Shown here: positions 8,472 through 14,479 of the stretch, piece after piece
How the letters are laid out: each line of letters starts with the position of its first letter
Position numbering within the stretch: position 1 is the first letter of the stretch
Source: Muribaculum sp.
GTDB lineage: Bacteria; Bacillota; Clostridia; Lachnospirales; Lachnospiraceae
Length of the DNA stretch: 31,270 nucleotides
NCBI GenBank assembly: GCA_023663505.1
Contig: JAMPHH010000036.1
Span: 1-31,270, forward strand
Direction of reading: 5' to 3'
Program-made: the position numbers and the translations under genes
The notes under the pieces: model-generated
What the model was told of the DNA's origin: nothing
The model's input: only the letters and a program-made list of their open reading frames with translations
The model's database searches: none

Positions 8472-8585
8472 GCAAATAATAATTGCTGGAAATCAATAAT
8501 TTCGTCAATTAATAATTTCAGGCAATTAATAATTGCGGAAATTAATAATTTCAGGCAATTAATAATTGCGGAAATTAATAATTTC
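8472..8585. repeat. period-33 array of alternating palindromes
   Basis: Seven 15-bp half-units lie at alternating 17- and 16-bp spacings (starts 8472, 8489, 8505, 8522, 8538, 8555, 8571). Two kinds alternate: GCAATTAATAATTGC and GAAATTAATAATTTC, each a 6-bp inverted repeat around a 3-bp centre. The copies nearest pheA are identical and those nearest DUF815 are degenerate. The third half-unit is a hybrid. The last half-unit contains the pheA stop codon (8575-8577). Confidence 0.85.
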
Positions 8586-9699
8586 CTAGTATCTTCATAT
8601 GTGTCGCTTCTTCCCTCAGCCCCCGCAGTGCGTTCTTCACGGAGCTGTCCGCCAGATTCCCCTCGATGTCCACAAAGAATCGGTATTCCCAATTGCGTCC
8701 CTCGATCGGACGGCTCTCGATCTTGGTCATATTCAGGTTATTATAGATAAGATGGGACAGCATATGGTAGAGAGACCCACTCTCGTCGGGCACCTCAAAG
8801 CAAAGACTGATCTTCCCTGCGTCCTTCCTGAAAATCTTCTGGTTGGTCACTATGATAAAGCGCGTGGAATTGGAGCCGAGATGGTTCACCTTCTTCTGAA
8901 GCACCTCCAGCCCGTAGATCTGCCCTGCAAGCTCGCTGGCGATCGCCGCCTGACTTCTATCCTTCTCCTCGGCTACCTTCTGCGCCGCAAACGCGTTATT
9001 TTGCATACTGATCTGCTGCCAGGGGTAGTCAGCCAGATATTTGGCGCTCTGCATCAATGACTGGGGATGGGAATATACCCTTTGTATATCGGAGAGCTTC
9101 GTCCCCGGCACCGCCAACAGACAGTGCTCAATGCGGATGATCTGCTCCGCAACGATATAATTCTCAAATTCAACCAACAGATCATAAATCTCATTCACGA
9201 TCCCCGCGGTGGAATTCTCGATGGGAAGCACCGCGAAATCCGCGCGCCCCTCGTCAATGGCTCCCATGGCGTCCCGAAAGGTATCCACATGAAAGCTTTG
9301 AATATCCTCCCCAAAATATTGCAGCATGGCAGCCTGAGAATAGGCTCCCTCCGCCCCCTGAAAGACTACGCGGGCGCCCCTCGTGTCCAGCTTGTCCACA
9401 CTGATAAAAGGAGGCTTCCCCTGACTGCCGTTCTCAGACAGCATCTGGTATTGCAGCTTGCGGCTCATGGACATGATCTGTTCAAAAAGCTCCTCCGCCC
9501 CGCGGCTGTTGAACTCACTGTGAGTCAGCCCCCTGACCTTGCTCAGCTTCTCCTGCTCGCGCACTCTGTCATATACGTTTTTGCCTGTGCCCAGCTTGTA
9601 CTCCGCCACCTGTCTGCAAATGTCCATTCGCTTCTCGTAGAGCTCCACGATCTGCTCGTCTATCTCGTCAAGACCCCTTCTCAATTCACCCAAATCCAT
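8575..9699 (-). CDS. pheA: chorismate mutase / prephenate dehydratase (P-protein)
   Basis: A 374-aa bifunctional enzyme making phenylpyruvate from chorismate. Domains in order: AroQ-type chorismate mutase (about 1-90, LRRGLDEIDEQIVELYEKRM); prephenate dehydratase (about 105-285, VVFQGAEGAYSQAAM, LPIENSTAGIV, SNSTRFIIV); and an ACT regulatory domain with the Phe-binding ESRP motif (KIESRPIEGRNWEYRFFVD). The start MDLGELRR has AGGAG eight bases upstream. The ATG eight codons earlier lacks this. The final codons GGA AAT TAT TAA form the first arm of the palindrome array. No T-box or leader peptide was seen upstream. Confidence 0.95.
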   Translation of the reverse strand: MDLGELRRGLDEIDEQIVELYEKRMDICRQVAEYKLGTGKNVYDRVREQEKLSKVRGLTHSEFNSRGAEELFEQIMSMSRKLQYQMLSENGSQGKPPFISVDKLDTRGARVVFQGAEGAYSQAAMLQYFGEDIQSFHVDTFRDAMGAIDEGRADFAVLPIENSTAGIVNEIYDLLVEFENYIVAEQIIRIEHCLLAVPGTKLSDIQRVYSHPQSLMQSAKYLADYPWQQISMQNNAFAAQKVAEEKDRSQAAIASELAGQIYGLEVLQKKVNHLGSNSTRFIIVTNQKIFRKDAGKISLCFEVPDESGSLYHMLSHLIYNNLNMTKIESRPIEGRNWEYRFFVDIEGNLADSSVKNALRGLREEATHMKILGNY

Positions 9700-9747
9700 A
9701 AAAGCCGCTCCTTTGTACCGCATTTTCCATAAGTATAGGTAATTTAC

Positions 9748-9777
9748 ATCTTACTTTAATATCTTATAACAAATCAA
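9748..9777 (-). promoter_or_regulatory. candidate pheA promoter overlapping the att core
   Basis: On the minus strand TTGATT (9772-9777) and TAAGAT (9748-9753) are separated by 18 bp, 48 bp before the pheA start. The -35 lies inside the 20-bp att-like repeat. It is a moderate match and not proven. Confidence 0.4.
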
Positions 9778-9790
9778 GCTTGATAGCAAG
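9771..9790. repeat. att-like direct repeat, left
   Basis: The sequence aaatcaagcttgatagcaag is repeated exactly at 10433-10452. It contains the palindrome ATCAAGCTTGAT, the kind of core expected at a tyrosine-recombinase crossover site. Confidence 0.75.
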
Positions 9791-9843
9791 ATTATAATAT
9801 AGCCCCTTTATTTCTTATGATTTCAGGCATATTATGATACTTA

Positions 9844-10047
9844 CTACACCAATTTTAACATATGCTCCACATTTTCGACTTCTTTTATTTTTTCGTCATC
9901 GGTAACATGAAGATACAGATTCATTGTCATCTCTATGTTAGAATGGCCTAAAATCATTTGTAATGTTTTTGGTTTCATACCAGCCTCTATACATCTTGTA
10001 GCAAAAGTATGTCTGAGAACGTGCATAGAAAACGCTAAAGGTATAAC
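9844..10047 (-). pseudogene. tyrosine recombinase (integrase), C-terminal remnant
   Basis: The remaining frame (60 aa from the ATG at 10026, about 67 open codons in all) matches the end of phage/ICE integrases. It has HVLRHTFATRCIEAGM (H-x-x-R box), LGHSNIEMTMNLY (second His and the Tyr nucleophile) and the usual acidic tail. The upstream in-frame stop is at 10048-10050. About 300 N-terminal residues, including the arm-binding and core-binding domains and the first catalytic Arg, are absent. It cannot be an active recombinase. Confidence 0.85.
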
Positions 10048-10084
10048 TTACCCAGATCAATAGATATATAGATGCTGACAGATA

Positions 10085-10126
10085 AAAATATAGAGTGTAA
10101 AATAATAACTTTACACCCTATATTTT
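10085..10126 (-). terminator. rho-independent terminator after the 47-aa ORF
   Basis: A 17-bp stem with one mismatch has arms AAAATATAGAGTGTAAA and TTTACACCCTATATTTT around an 8-nt loop. Read on the minus strand it is followed by a T-run. It lies 23 bases past the stop codon of the 47-aa gene. Confidence 0.7.
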
Positions 10127-10149
10127 ATTGGCTGCCATTCAGCTATTGG

Positions 10150-10293
10150 TTAATTGCCATCTTCAAGCATTGACTGGAAAATATCAAGTAATACTTGCAG
10201 CTCTTTATTGTCGGGCGTTTCTATTAATGCCCGTTCAATCTGTGCTAAAGCTAATCTAATAAAACCCTGAAATTGTTTATTTGTCATGCCCAT
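10150..10293 (-). CDS. 47-aa protein of an integrative-element relic
   Basis: It reads MGMTNKQFQGFIRLALAQIE and continues to a Leu/Glu-rich helical end (QVLLDIFQSMLEDGN). AGGTGATC precedes the ATG with good spacing; the ATG two codons on is an alternative. Short proteins beginning TNKQFQGFI are, as I recall, common near integrases in Clostridia elements, with no known function. It has its own near-consensus promoter (10351-10379) and terminator (10085-10126), so it may still be expressed though the element is dead. It is predicted cytoplasmic and helical, with no membrane segment. Confidence 0.7.
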   Translation of the reverse strand: MGMTNKQFQGFIRLALAQIERALIETPDNKELQVLLDIFQSMLEDGN

Positions 10294-10350
10294 ATGTGAT
10301 CACCTACTTTCTATATTTGTATCACTATTAATTGTTATTAGTATACTTTT

Positions 10351-10379
10351 ATTATAGCAACCATTGCTAAAAGTGTAAA
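10351..10379 (-). promoter_or_regulatory. promoter of the 47-aa gene with operator-like palindrome
   Basis: TTTACA (10374-10379), 17 bp, TATAAT (10351-10356). The spacer contains the inverted repeat TAGCAA-CCA-TTGCTA (10355-10369), which overlaps the -10 and could bind a repressor lost with the rest of the element. Confidence 0.7.
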
Positions 10380-10432
10380 GCTTTTTGTATATTGTATATG
10401 TACGTGAAAACTTCAAACTTGTAGAGAACATA

Positions 10433-10452
10433 AAATCAAGCTTGATAGCAAG
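10433..10452. repeat. att-like direct repeat, right
   Basis: An exact 20-bp copy of 9771-9790. Its TTGATA (10442-10447) doubles as the -35 of the promoter for the plus-strand gene at 10599. Confidence 0.75.
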
Positions 10453-10470
10453 CAAAATGCAATGTATAAT
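10442..10470 (+). promoter_or_regulatory. promoter of the DUF5050-like gene
   Basis: TTGATA (10442-10447), a 17-bp spacer and TATAAT (10465-10470) make a near-consensus SigA-type promoter. The -35 is contributed by the att repeat. The predicted transcript has a leader of about 120 bases. Confidence 0.65.
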
Positions 10471-10488
10471 ATAAGTAAAAGTTACGGT

Positions 10489-10565
10489 TCAGCCATGAAA
10501 TAATTTATGAACCGGGCGCAGGTGCCCGCACTCAAAGCACAGCTTTGAAATTATTATAAGGCTGA
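10489..10565 (+). other. structured mRNA leader, possible three-way junction
   Basis: Outer pairing is TCAGCC (10489-10494) with GGCTGA (10560-10565). A second stem AATAATTT (10499-10506) pairs with AAATTATT (10548-10555). Two inner hairpins are GGGC/GCCC near 10514-10527 and AAAGC/GCTTT near 10534-10546. The structure ends about 16 bases before the ribosome site. It matches no riboswitch class I know. Confidence 0.4.
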
Positions 10566-10598
10566 GCTGTAGCCGGATAAACATCAGGAGGGGTTTTT

Positions 10599-11618
10599 AT
10601 GAGCGCACAAACAAGAAAAAAAAATCATACTTCCACTATCGTGATTTTGTCTGTGGCAGGGGTACTGATCATCGCACTGGGGATTGCCGCCATATTTTCC
10701 GGCCGCGTGAAAATGAATCCGGAGGGAACTATCGGTAACACAGCAGGCAATCTTAACAACAGCGGGCTTTTTTGCGAGTATAACGGCACCGTCTATTTCT
10801 CGAACACGGCGGACGGCGGCGCGCTGTATGCCATGAACCCTGACGAGACCGATAAGCGCAGGCTCAACACCATGCAGGTCTGCAATATATTGGCGGGCGG
10901 CGAATATCTGTATTATTTTCAATTAGGCGCCGCCACGGATAACGGCGGCTTCGGAAGTGTCGCCAACACGCATTCCTTCAACCGTTGCGACCTTGACGGC
11001 AGAAATGCGACCGGAATCACCAGAGACGTGGTGGTATGCGGGCAGCTTGTGAACAACAATCTGTATCTGCTCACCGCAGGCAAGGAGCATCCCGTATTTT
11101 ACAGAATAAAGATTGATAAGACAGACCAAGTGCATCTGGCGGATTATAACATCAATCCCGCCTGCGCCGCCAACGGAATGATCTATTACAACGGCACTCA
11201 GGGGGATCATGCCCTGTACCGCCTGAATACCTCCAACGATTCCTCCCAGACGGTCTGGGCGGACGGCAATCTGTGGTATCCCGTGTTGGACGGAGATTAC
11301 ATTTATTATATGGACGTTTCCTCTGATTACAGACTGTGCCGCTATTCATTGTCCCAGCAGGCGGTTGAGATACTGACGAATGACAGGGTGGATTGCTTTA
11401 ATGTGGGATACGGATATATATATTATCAGAAAAGCGACACTGCCGCGCCGCAGTTAAAATGTATGCGCACGGACGGCAGCAATCCCTTCGTGATCGCCGA
11501 GGGCAACTACGAGAATATCAATATCACGTCCCAATATGTGTATTTCCAAGAGTTCGGAGTCGATGACAGCCTGTTTCACTCCTCCTTGGGCGGAAGCTGG
11601 TATGATGAATTTCAATAA
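10599..11618 (+). CDS. membrane-anchored DUF5050-like propeller protein
   Basis: A 339-aa protein. A basic N-terminus and one membrane helix (residues about 13-34, IVILSVAGVLIIALGIAAIF) precede an extracytoplasmic domain. That domain holds about six repeats of a four-strand pattern (NGTVYFSN, GEYLYYFQL, NGMIYYNG, GDYIYYMD, YGYIYYQK, SQYVYFQE). This YIYY blade pattern is typical of DUF5050, a beta-propeller-like domain of unknown ligand. It is translated from AGGAGG eight bases upstream. It is transcribed away from the element relic, and the palindrome at 11620 starts right after its stop codon. Function unknown: surface binding or sensing is a guess. Confidence 0.85.
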   Translation: MSAQTRKKNHTSTIVILSVAGVLIIALGIAAIFSGRVKMNPEGTIGNTAGNLNNSGLFCEYNGTVYFSNTADGGALYAMNPDETDKRRLNTMQVCNILAGGEYLYYFQLGAATDNGGFGSVANTHSFNRCDLDGRNATGITRDVVVCGQLVNNNLYLLTAGKEHPVFYRIKIDKTDQVHLADYNINPACAANGMIYYNGTQGDHALYRLNTSNDSSQTVWADGNLWYPVLDGDYIYYMDVSSDYRLCRYSLSQQAVEILTNDRVDCFNVGYGYIYYQKSDTAAPQLKCMRTDGSNPFVIAEGNYENINITSQYVYFQEFGVDDSLFHSSLGGSWYDEFQ

Positions 11619-11619
11619 A

Positions 11620-11712
11620 ATACCATGATTGCTGCGCAATCATGGTATTGATGACCATTCGGCCGTTTCCTGCCTTGAATATGGACTATTGTACCATGAT
11701 CGCTGCGCAAAT
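11620..11712. repeat. dispersed repeat, family A (about 70-bp unit)
   Basis: It begins with a perfect 13-bp inverted repeat ATACCATGATTGC/GCAATCATGGTAT around TGC (11620-11648). Next comes the shared block ACCATTCGGCCGTTTCCTGC and CTTGAATATGG, then a second start of the unit (TACCATGAT at 11692, 71 bp after 11621). The same unit recurs at 14968-15137. It fills the gap between the convergent DUF5050-like and arsR genes and may serve both as a 3' end. Confidence 0.8.
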
Positions 11713-11715
11713 AAG

Positions 11716-12060
11716 TCACTCCTCGATATGGTCTAGACCTTGGCTTAGGATCGTCACGATATGGTCATCTGCCAGTGAGTAGAAGATCGTCTTGCCCTCC
11801 CGCCTGTTTTTCACCAGATCCATCTGCTTCAGCACTCGGAGCTGGTGAGAAATGGCGGACTGGGACATTCCTAACAGGGTGGCGATGTCATAGACGCACA
11901 TCTCGGAGCAAAGCAGCACATAGAGGATCTTCAGCCTCGTCACATCCCCGAACACCTTAAAGAAATCCCCCAAATCCTGTAATTCCTCCTCAGGCGGCAT
12001 CTTATCGTCCACCTTTTGTATCGTTTTATCATCCAGATAAATATAATTGTTCTGTTCCAT
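11716..12060 (-). CDS. ArsR/SmtB-family metal-sensing repressor
   Basis: A 114-aa winged-helix repressor. The recognition helix region is YDIATLLGMSQSAISHQLRVLKQ and the wing is NRREGKTIFYSL. The C-terminal helix reads ADDHIVTILSQGLDHIEE. Its Asp, His, His and Glu have the spacing of the SmtB/ZiaR alpha-5 zinc site (D104, H106, H117, E120 in SmtB). The alpha-3 segment SEMCVYDIA keeps one Cys of the CadC/ZiaR ELCVCD motif. A zinc-type sensor is therefore likely. No metal exporter lies next to it in this window: it follows folBK by 35 bases and may be the last gene of the folate operon. AAGGA lies nine bases upstream of the start. Confidence 0.9.
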   Translation of the reverse strand: MEQNNYIYLDDKTIQKVDDKMPPEEELQDLGDFFKVFGDVTRLKILYVLLCSEMCVYDIATLLGMSQSAISHQLRVLKQMDLVKNRREGKTIFYSLADDHIVTILSQGLDHIEE

Positions 12061-12095
12061 ACCTTCTATCCTTATATCAGTAGTCAGCGCAGCGA

Positions 12096-12929
12096 TTAGG
12101 AATCCGCTTCATCTCCCAGCTCGCGGAGCATCTGTGTCACTGTCTTGCCCAGAACAGGGTGTCTGAAATTCGGAGCCAGCTCGCTCAAGGGCTTAAGCAC
12201 AAAGTAACGATCCTCCATGTCCACATGGGGCAGCGTCAGAGCGTTATCCTCATATACCATTTTATCATAAAATATAATATCAAGGTCAAGGGTTCTGGGT
12301 CCCCAGTGAAGCTCTCTGGTTCTGCCCGCGTCGTCCTCAATGTGATGCAGTCTGTCCAGCAGTTCCTTGGGAGTAAGGAGCGTGCGGAGCTTGACCGCGG
12401 TATTGAGGAATTTCTCCTGCTCTACACCGCCATAGCTGTCCGTCTCAATGATCTCCGCCACCTGCTGTACCTGAATCAGCGGGTGCTCGCTAAGCTGCGC
12501 GATTCCCTGCTTCAGATAAGCTTCCCTGTCCCCCATATTCGAGCCGAGGGAGAGATAGACCTGATGCCAAGACCGCCTGATGCGCACGGACACAGACTCA
12601 AAGGGCAGTCCCACCGGCGCCTTGGGCTTGCGTATCTCAAGCACCAGTTCACTGATAGAACCAAAATTCAACAAAATCTGCTCCGCAAGGCTCTCCGCCA
12701 CAGTCTCAATTAAATCATACATGTTATCTTTCATCCAATTGTTGATAAAATGGCATATTTCTCCATAATTGGTTGACAGGCTCAGGTCGTCCTCCAAGCC
12801 CGCGGGTCTAATATCCGTGTACAATATCGCGTTGACATAAAAAGGCTGACCGTTCGCCTTCTCCTCGGGAGCTACCCCGTGATGCGCAAACACCTCCAGA
12901 TTGTCAATTCTGATTTCATCTCTGTTCAT
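12096..12929 (-). CDS. folBK: fused dihydroneopterin aldolase / HPPK
   Basis: A 277-aa fusion. The FolB half (about 1-118) has IRIDNLEVFAHHGVAPEEK, TNYGEICHFI and LEIRKPKAPVGLPFESVSV, and converts dihydroneopterin to hydroxymethyl-dihydropterin. The FolK half (about 120-277) begins VYLSLGSNMGDREAYL and has RTRELHWGPRTLDLDIIFYD and LPHVDMEDRYFVLKPL, and pyrophosphorylates that product. These are consecutive steps feeding FolP. The start at MNRDEIRI has AGGAAGG about five bases upstream. The longer open frame overlaps folP and is rejected. It starts 19 bases after the folP stop. Confidence 0.95.
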   Translation of the reverse strand: MNRDEIRIDNLEVFAHHGVAPEEKANGQPFYVNAILYTDIRPAGLEDDLSLSTNYGEICHFINNWMKDNMYDLIETVAESLAEQILLNFGSISELVLEIRKPKAPVGLPFESVSVRIRRSWHQVYLSLGSNMGDREAYLKQGIAQLSEHPLIQVQQVAEIIETDSYGGVEQEKFLNTAVKLRTLLTPKELLDRLHHIEDDAGRTRELHWGPRTLDLDIIFYDKMVYEDNALTLPHVDMEDRYFVLKPLSELAPNFRHPVLGKTVTQMLRELGDEADS

Positions 12930-12948
12930 TTTGTCCTTCCTCTCTGTT

Positions 12949-13794
12949 TTACCATAACCCTTTTGGGCAGCTATTGAAAATCGCCTCCGCCATTTGAACG
13001 GCGCGCGCATTCTCCTTCACGTCATGGACCCGCACAAAGCTGCAGCCCTTCATCACTCCCAAAACGGTAGTCACCAACGTTCCCTCCAATCTCTCCTCCA
13101 CCGGAAGCTTCAAGGTCTCTCCGATGACGGATTTGCGGCTGCATCCCAGCAATACGGGATAGCCGAACATATTCAACTGCTCCAAGCAGGCCAGAACCTC
13201 AAGATTTTGTTGATTGCTTTTGCCAAATCCCACTCCCGGGTCAAGAATCATCTGATTGTCCGCAATCCCCGCCCTCTCCGCCAGTTGGATACTCTCCGTC
13301 AGGTCCGCAGCCAAATCCTGCATAAAATCCGTATACACCGCCTCCTTGCGATTGTGTGTCAGACAGCAGGCAACACCCCCCTTGGCAATCACCTCCGCCA
13401 TATCCGCACTGTATTTCAAGCCCCAGATATCATTGATCATATCCGCCCCCGCCTGAATGCCTGCCTCCGCCACCTTACTTTTATATGTATCCAACGAGAC
13501 CGCAATGTCAAACCTTGATTTAATCGCCTTGATTACAGGCACCACGCGCTGAATCTCCTCCTCCTCGGAGACCATGGTATAACCCGGTCTGGTGGACTCT
13601 CCTCCGATGTCGAGAATATCCATGCCGTCGCGCAGCATCTCCTCCACATGAGCCAACGCCCTGTCCACGTCATTCCATTTGCCGCCATCAGCGAAGGAGT
13701 CCGGCGTCACGTTCAAGATACCCATGACATAGGTCTTGCCGTGCCGCATAAAGGTGTGTCCCCCGATCTGCATCACATCTATTGCATTGTCCAT
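12949..13794 (-). CDS. folP: dihydropteroate synthase
   Basis: A 281-aa TIM barrel joining hydroxymethyl-dihydropterin pyrophosphate to p-aminobenzoate; the target of sulfonamides. Family motifs are MGILNVTPDSFADGG near residue 25, DIGGESTRPGY near 60, GADMINDIWGL, LDPGVGFGKS, LLGCSRKSVIG and a C-terminal VRVHDVKEN. GGGGG lies seven bases before the start. The preceding gene on this strand is the broken type III toxin, whose stop is 57 bases upstream. Confidence 0.96.
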   Translation of the reverse strand: MDNAIDVMQIGGHTFMRHGKTYVMGILNVTPDSFADGGKWNDVDRALAHVEEMLRDGMDILDIGGESTRPGYTMVSEEEEIQRVVPVIKAIKSRFDIAVSLDTYKSKVAEAGIQAGADMINDIWGLKYSADMAEVIAKGGVACCLTHNRKEAVYTDFMQDLAADLTESIQLAERAGIADNQMILDPGVGFGKSNQQNLEVLACLEQLNMFGYPVLLGCSRKSVIGETLKLPVEERLEGTLVTTVLGVMKGCSFVRVHDVKENARAVQMAEAIFNSCPKGLW

Positions 13795-13851
13795 TCAATT
13801 ACCCCCTTTATGATATTATTTACATTATATTTCGATTAAACCTTCTTTATA

Positions 13852-14242
13852 TTATGTACCATTATCCGACATTTTGCCTTTTTCAGTCCATCTCTCAAGA
13901 ACCTTTTCAAGCTTCTTGAAATCACAGCACCGACGCGTTAAATCACGCATTTTATCCGGAGTCTCAGTTATGATTTTATATAATTTATTCGCCTTGTTGA
14001 CGATAGTATCTATATTGTCATTACACCAATATAGCTGATCCTTCAAAAGCTGTTTGTATGCCCTGTCACTTTTATTGTCTCCACTTCTTATATTGATATC
14101 AATCTTCGATATTAGTCTTTCATGTACAGGAAGCATATTGTTAAAGTTCAAAACTCCTATAATTTTTCCATTTTTATCGATTATCCTAGAAAAATCCTTT
14201 GTATTTTTCAATATTGTATAATCCCAATGATTGTCTTTTCAA
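13852..14242 (-). pseudogene. type III toxin (ToxN/AbiQ/CptN family), 5'-truncated and frameshifted
   Basis: The main frame (119 aa from a TTG at 14211, open upstream to about 14235) reads KNTKDFSRIIDKNGKIIGVL then NFNNMLPV, QLLKDQLYWCNDNIDTIVNKA, NKLYKI and TRRCCDFKKLEK. This is the C-terminal two-thirds of ToxN/AbiQ/CptN endoribonucleases. Family members are usually about 165-175 aa, so roughly 50 N-terminal residues, including the active-site region around the SSPK-type motif, are missing. The ribosome site GGGGG sits seven bases before a TTG at 14242. That start is one frame off and reads only MKRQSLGLYNIE and six more codons before a stop. I infer an internal 5' deletion that also shifted the frame. 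RNase activity is unlikely. Confidence 0.8.
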
Positions 14243-14268
14243 AAGACTTCCCCCTTTATATTAACAAC

Positions 14269-14290
14269 GGGCTGTGGTAAACCACAGCCC
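14269..14290 (-). terminator. hairpin between antitoxin repeats and toxin
   Basis: A 9-bp perfect stem GGGCTGTGG/CCACAGCCC with a 4-nt loop lies between the repeats and the toxin ribosome site. ToxI-type loci have a terminator at this position to set the RNA:toxin ratio. Confidence 0.75.
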
Positions 14291-14296
14291 AAAACG

Positions 14297-14365
14297 ACTC
14301 CCACTCCCAGTAGGGTACACTGCTTTTACAACTCCCACTCTCAGTAGGGTACACTGCTTTTTACA
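14297..14365 (-). repeat. two 34/35-nt antitoxin repeats
   Basis: Unit 1 is 14297-14330 (34 nt). Unit 2 is 14331-14365 (35 nt, one extra T plus one substitution). On the minus strand each reads AAAGCAGTGTACCCTACTG then a purine-rich part ending GTGGGAGT. Confidence 0.9.
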
Positions 14366-14385
14366 GAAACTTCCATTTCCATATA

Positions 14386-14402
14386 GATAAGCTAAACTTA
14401 TC
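14386..14402. promoter_or_regulatory. inverted repeat at the antitoxin start site
   Basis: GATAAG-CTAAA-CTTATC, 6-bp perfect arms, lies about 10 bases below the -10 and overlaps the expected 5' end. It could be an operator or a 5' protective hairpin of the RNA. Confidence 0.4.
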
Positions 14403-14411
14403 TCTATCTCT

Positions 14412-14439
14412 ATTATACACAAAATAATAGATTTTACAA
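14412..14439 (-). promoter_or_regulatory. promoter of the antitoxin RNA
   Basis: TATAAT (14412-14417) is preceded at 16 bp by TTGTAA (14434-14439). The region is very AT-rich. It lies inside the folate operon just after the HD gene, so it may also drive folP and folBK by read-through. Confidence 0.7.
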
Positions 14440-14479
14440 TAATCAATTTTTGTTTTTTACATTATGCTTTATTCAGGCT

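Larger units (their letters stand above)
9771..10452. mobile_element. decayed integrative element bounded by att-like repeats
   Basis: A 682-bp AT-rich segment runs between two identical 20-bp direct repeats (9771-9790 and 10433-10452). It contains a tyrosine-recombinase C-terminal remnant ending 54 bases from the left repeat, a terminator, and a 47-aa ORF with its own promoter. An integrase 3' end adjacent to an att site is the normal arrangement in ICEs and prophages. I infer a once larger element that lost its interior, leaving both ends. Confidence 0.75.
14269..14405 (-). ncRNA. type III antitoxin RNA (ToxI/CptI-like)
   Basis: A predicted RNA from about 14405 to the terminator at 14269 contains two tandem repeats (14331-14365, 14297-14330). 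Each repeat can form an H-type pseudoknot: CAGU pairs with ACUG and the enclosed CCC pairs with the downstream GGG. In ToxI such units are released by the toxin and inhibit it in a closed ring. Promoter, repeats and terminator look intact although the toxin is broken. The repeat count of two is at the low end for the family. Confidence 0.75.

Noticed and set aside
8472..8585. CRISPR array
   Set aside because: Period is regular, but there are no unique spacers: the whole stretch is repeat, made of two alternating palindromes.
9700..9770. T-box or leader peptide for pheA
   Set aside because: The leader is only about 50 bases long and has no specifier or T-box sequence.
14297..14365. Short CRISPR or simple tandem repeat
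   Set aside because: Units abut without spacers and sit between a promoter and a terminator upstream of a ToxN-like frame, which fits a type III antitoxin better.
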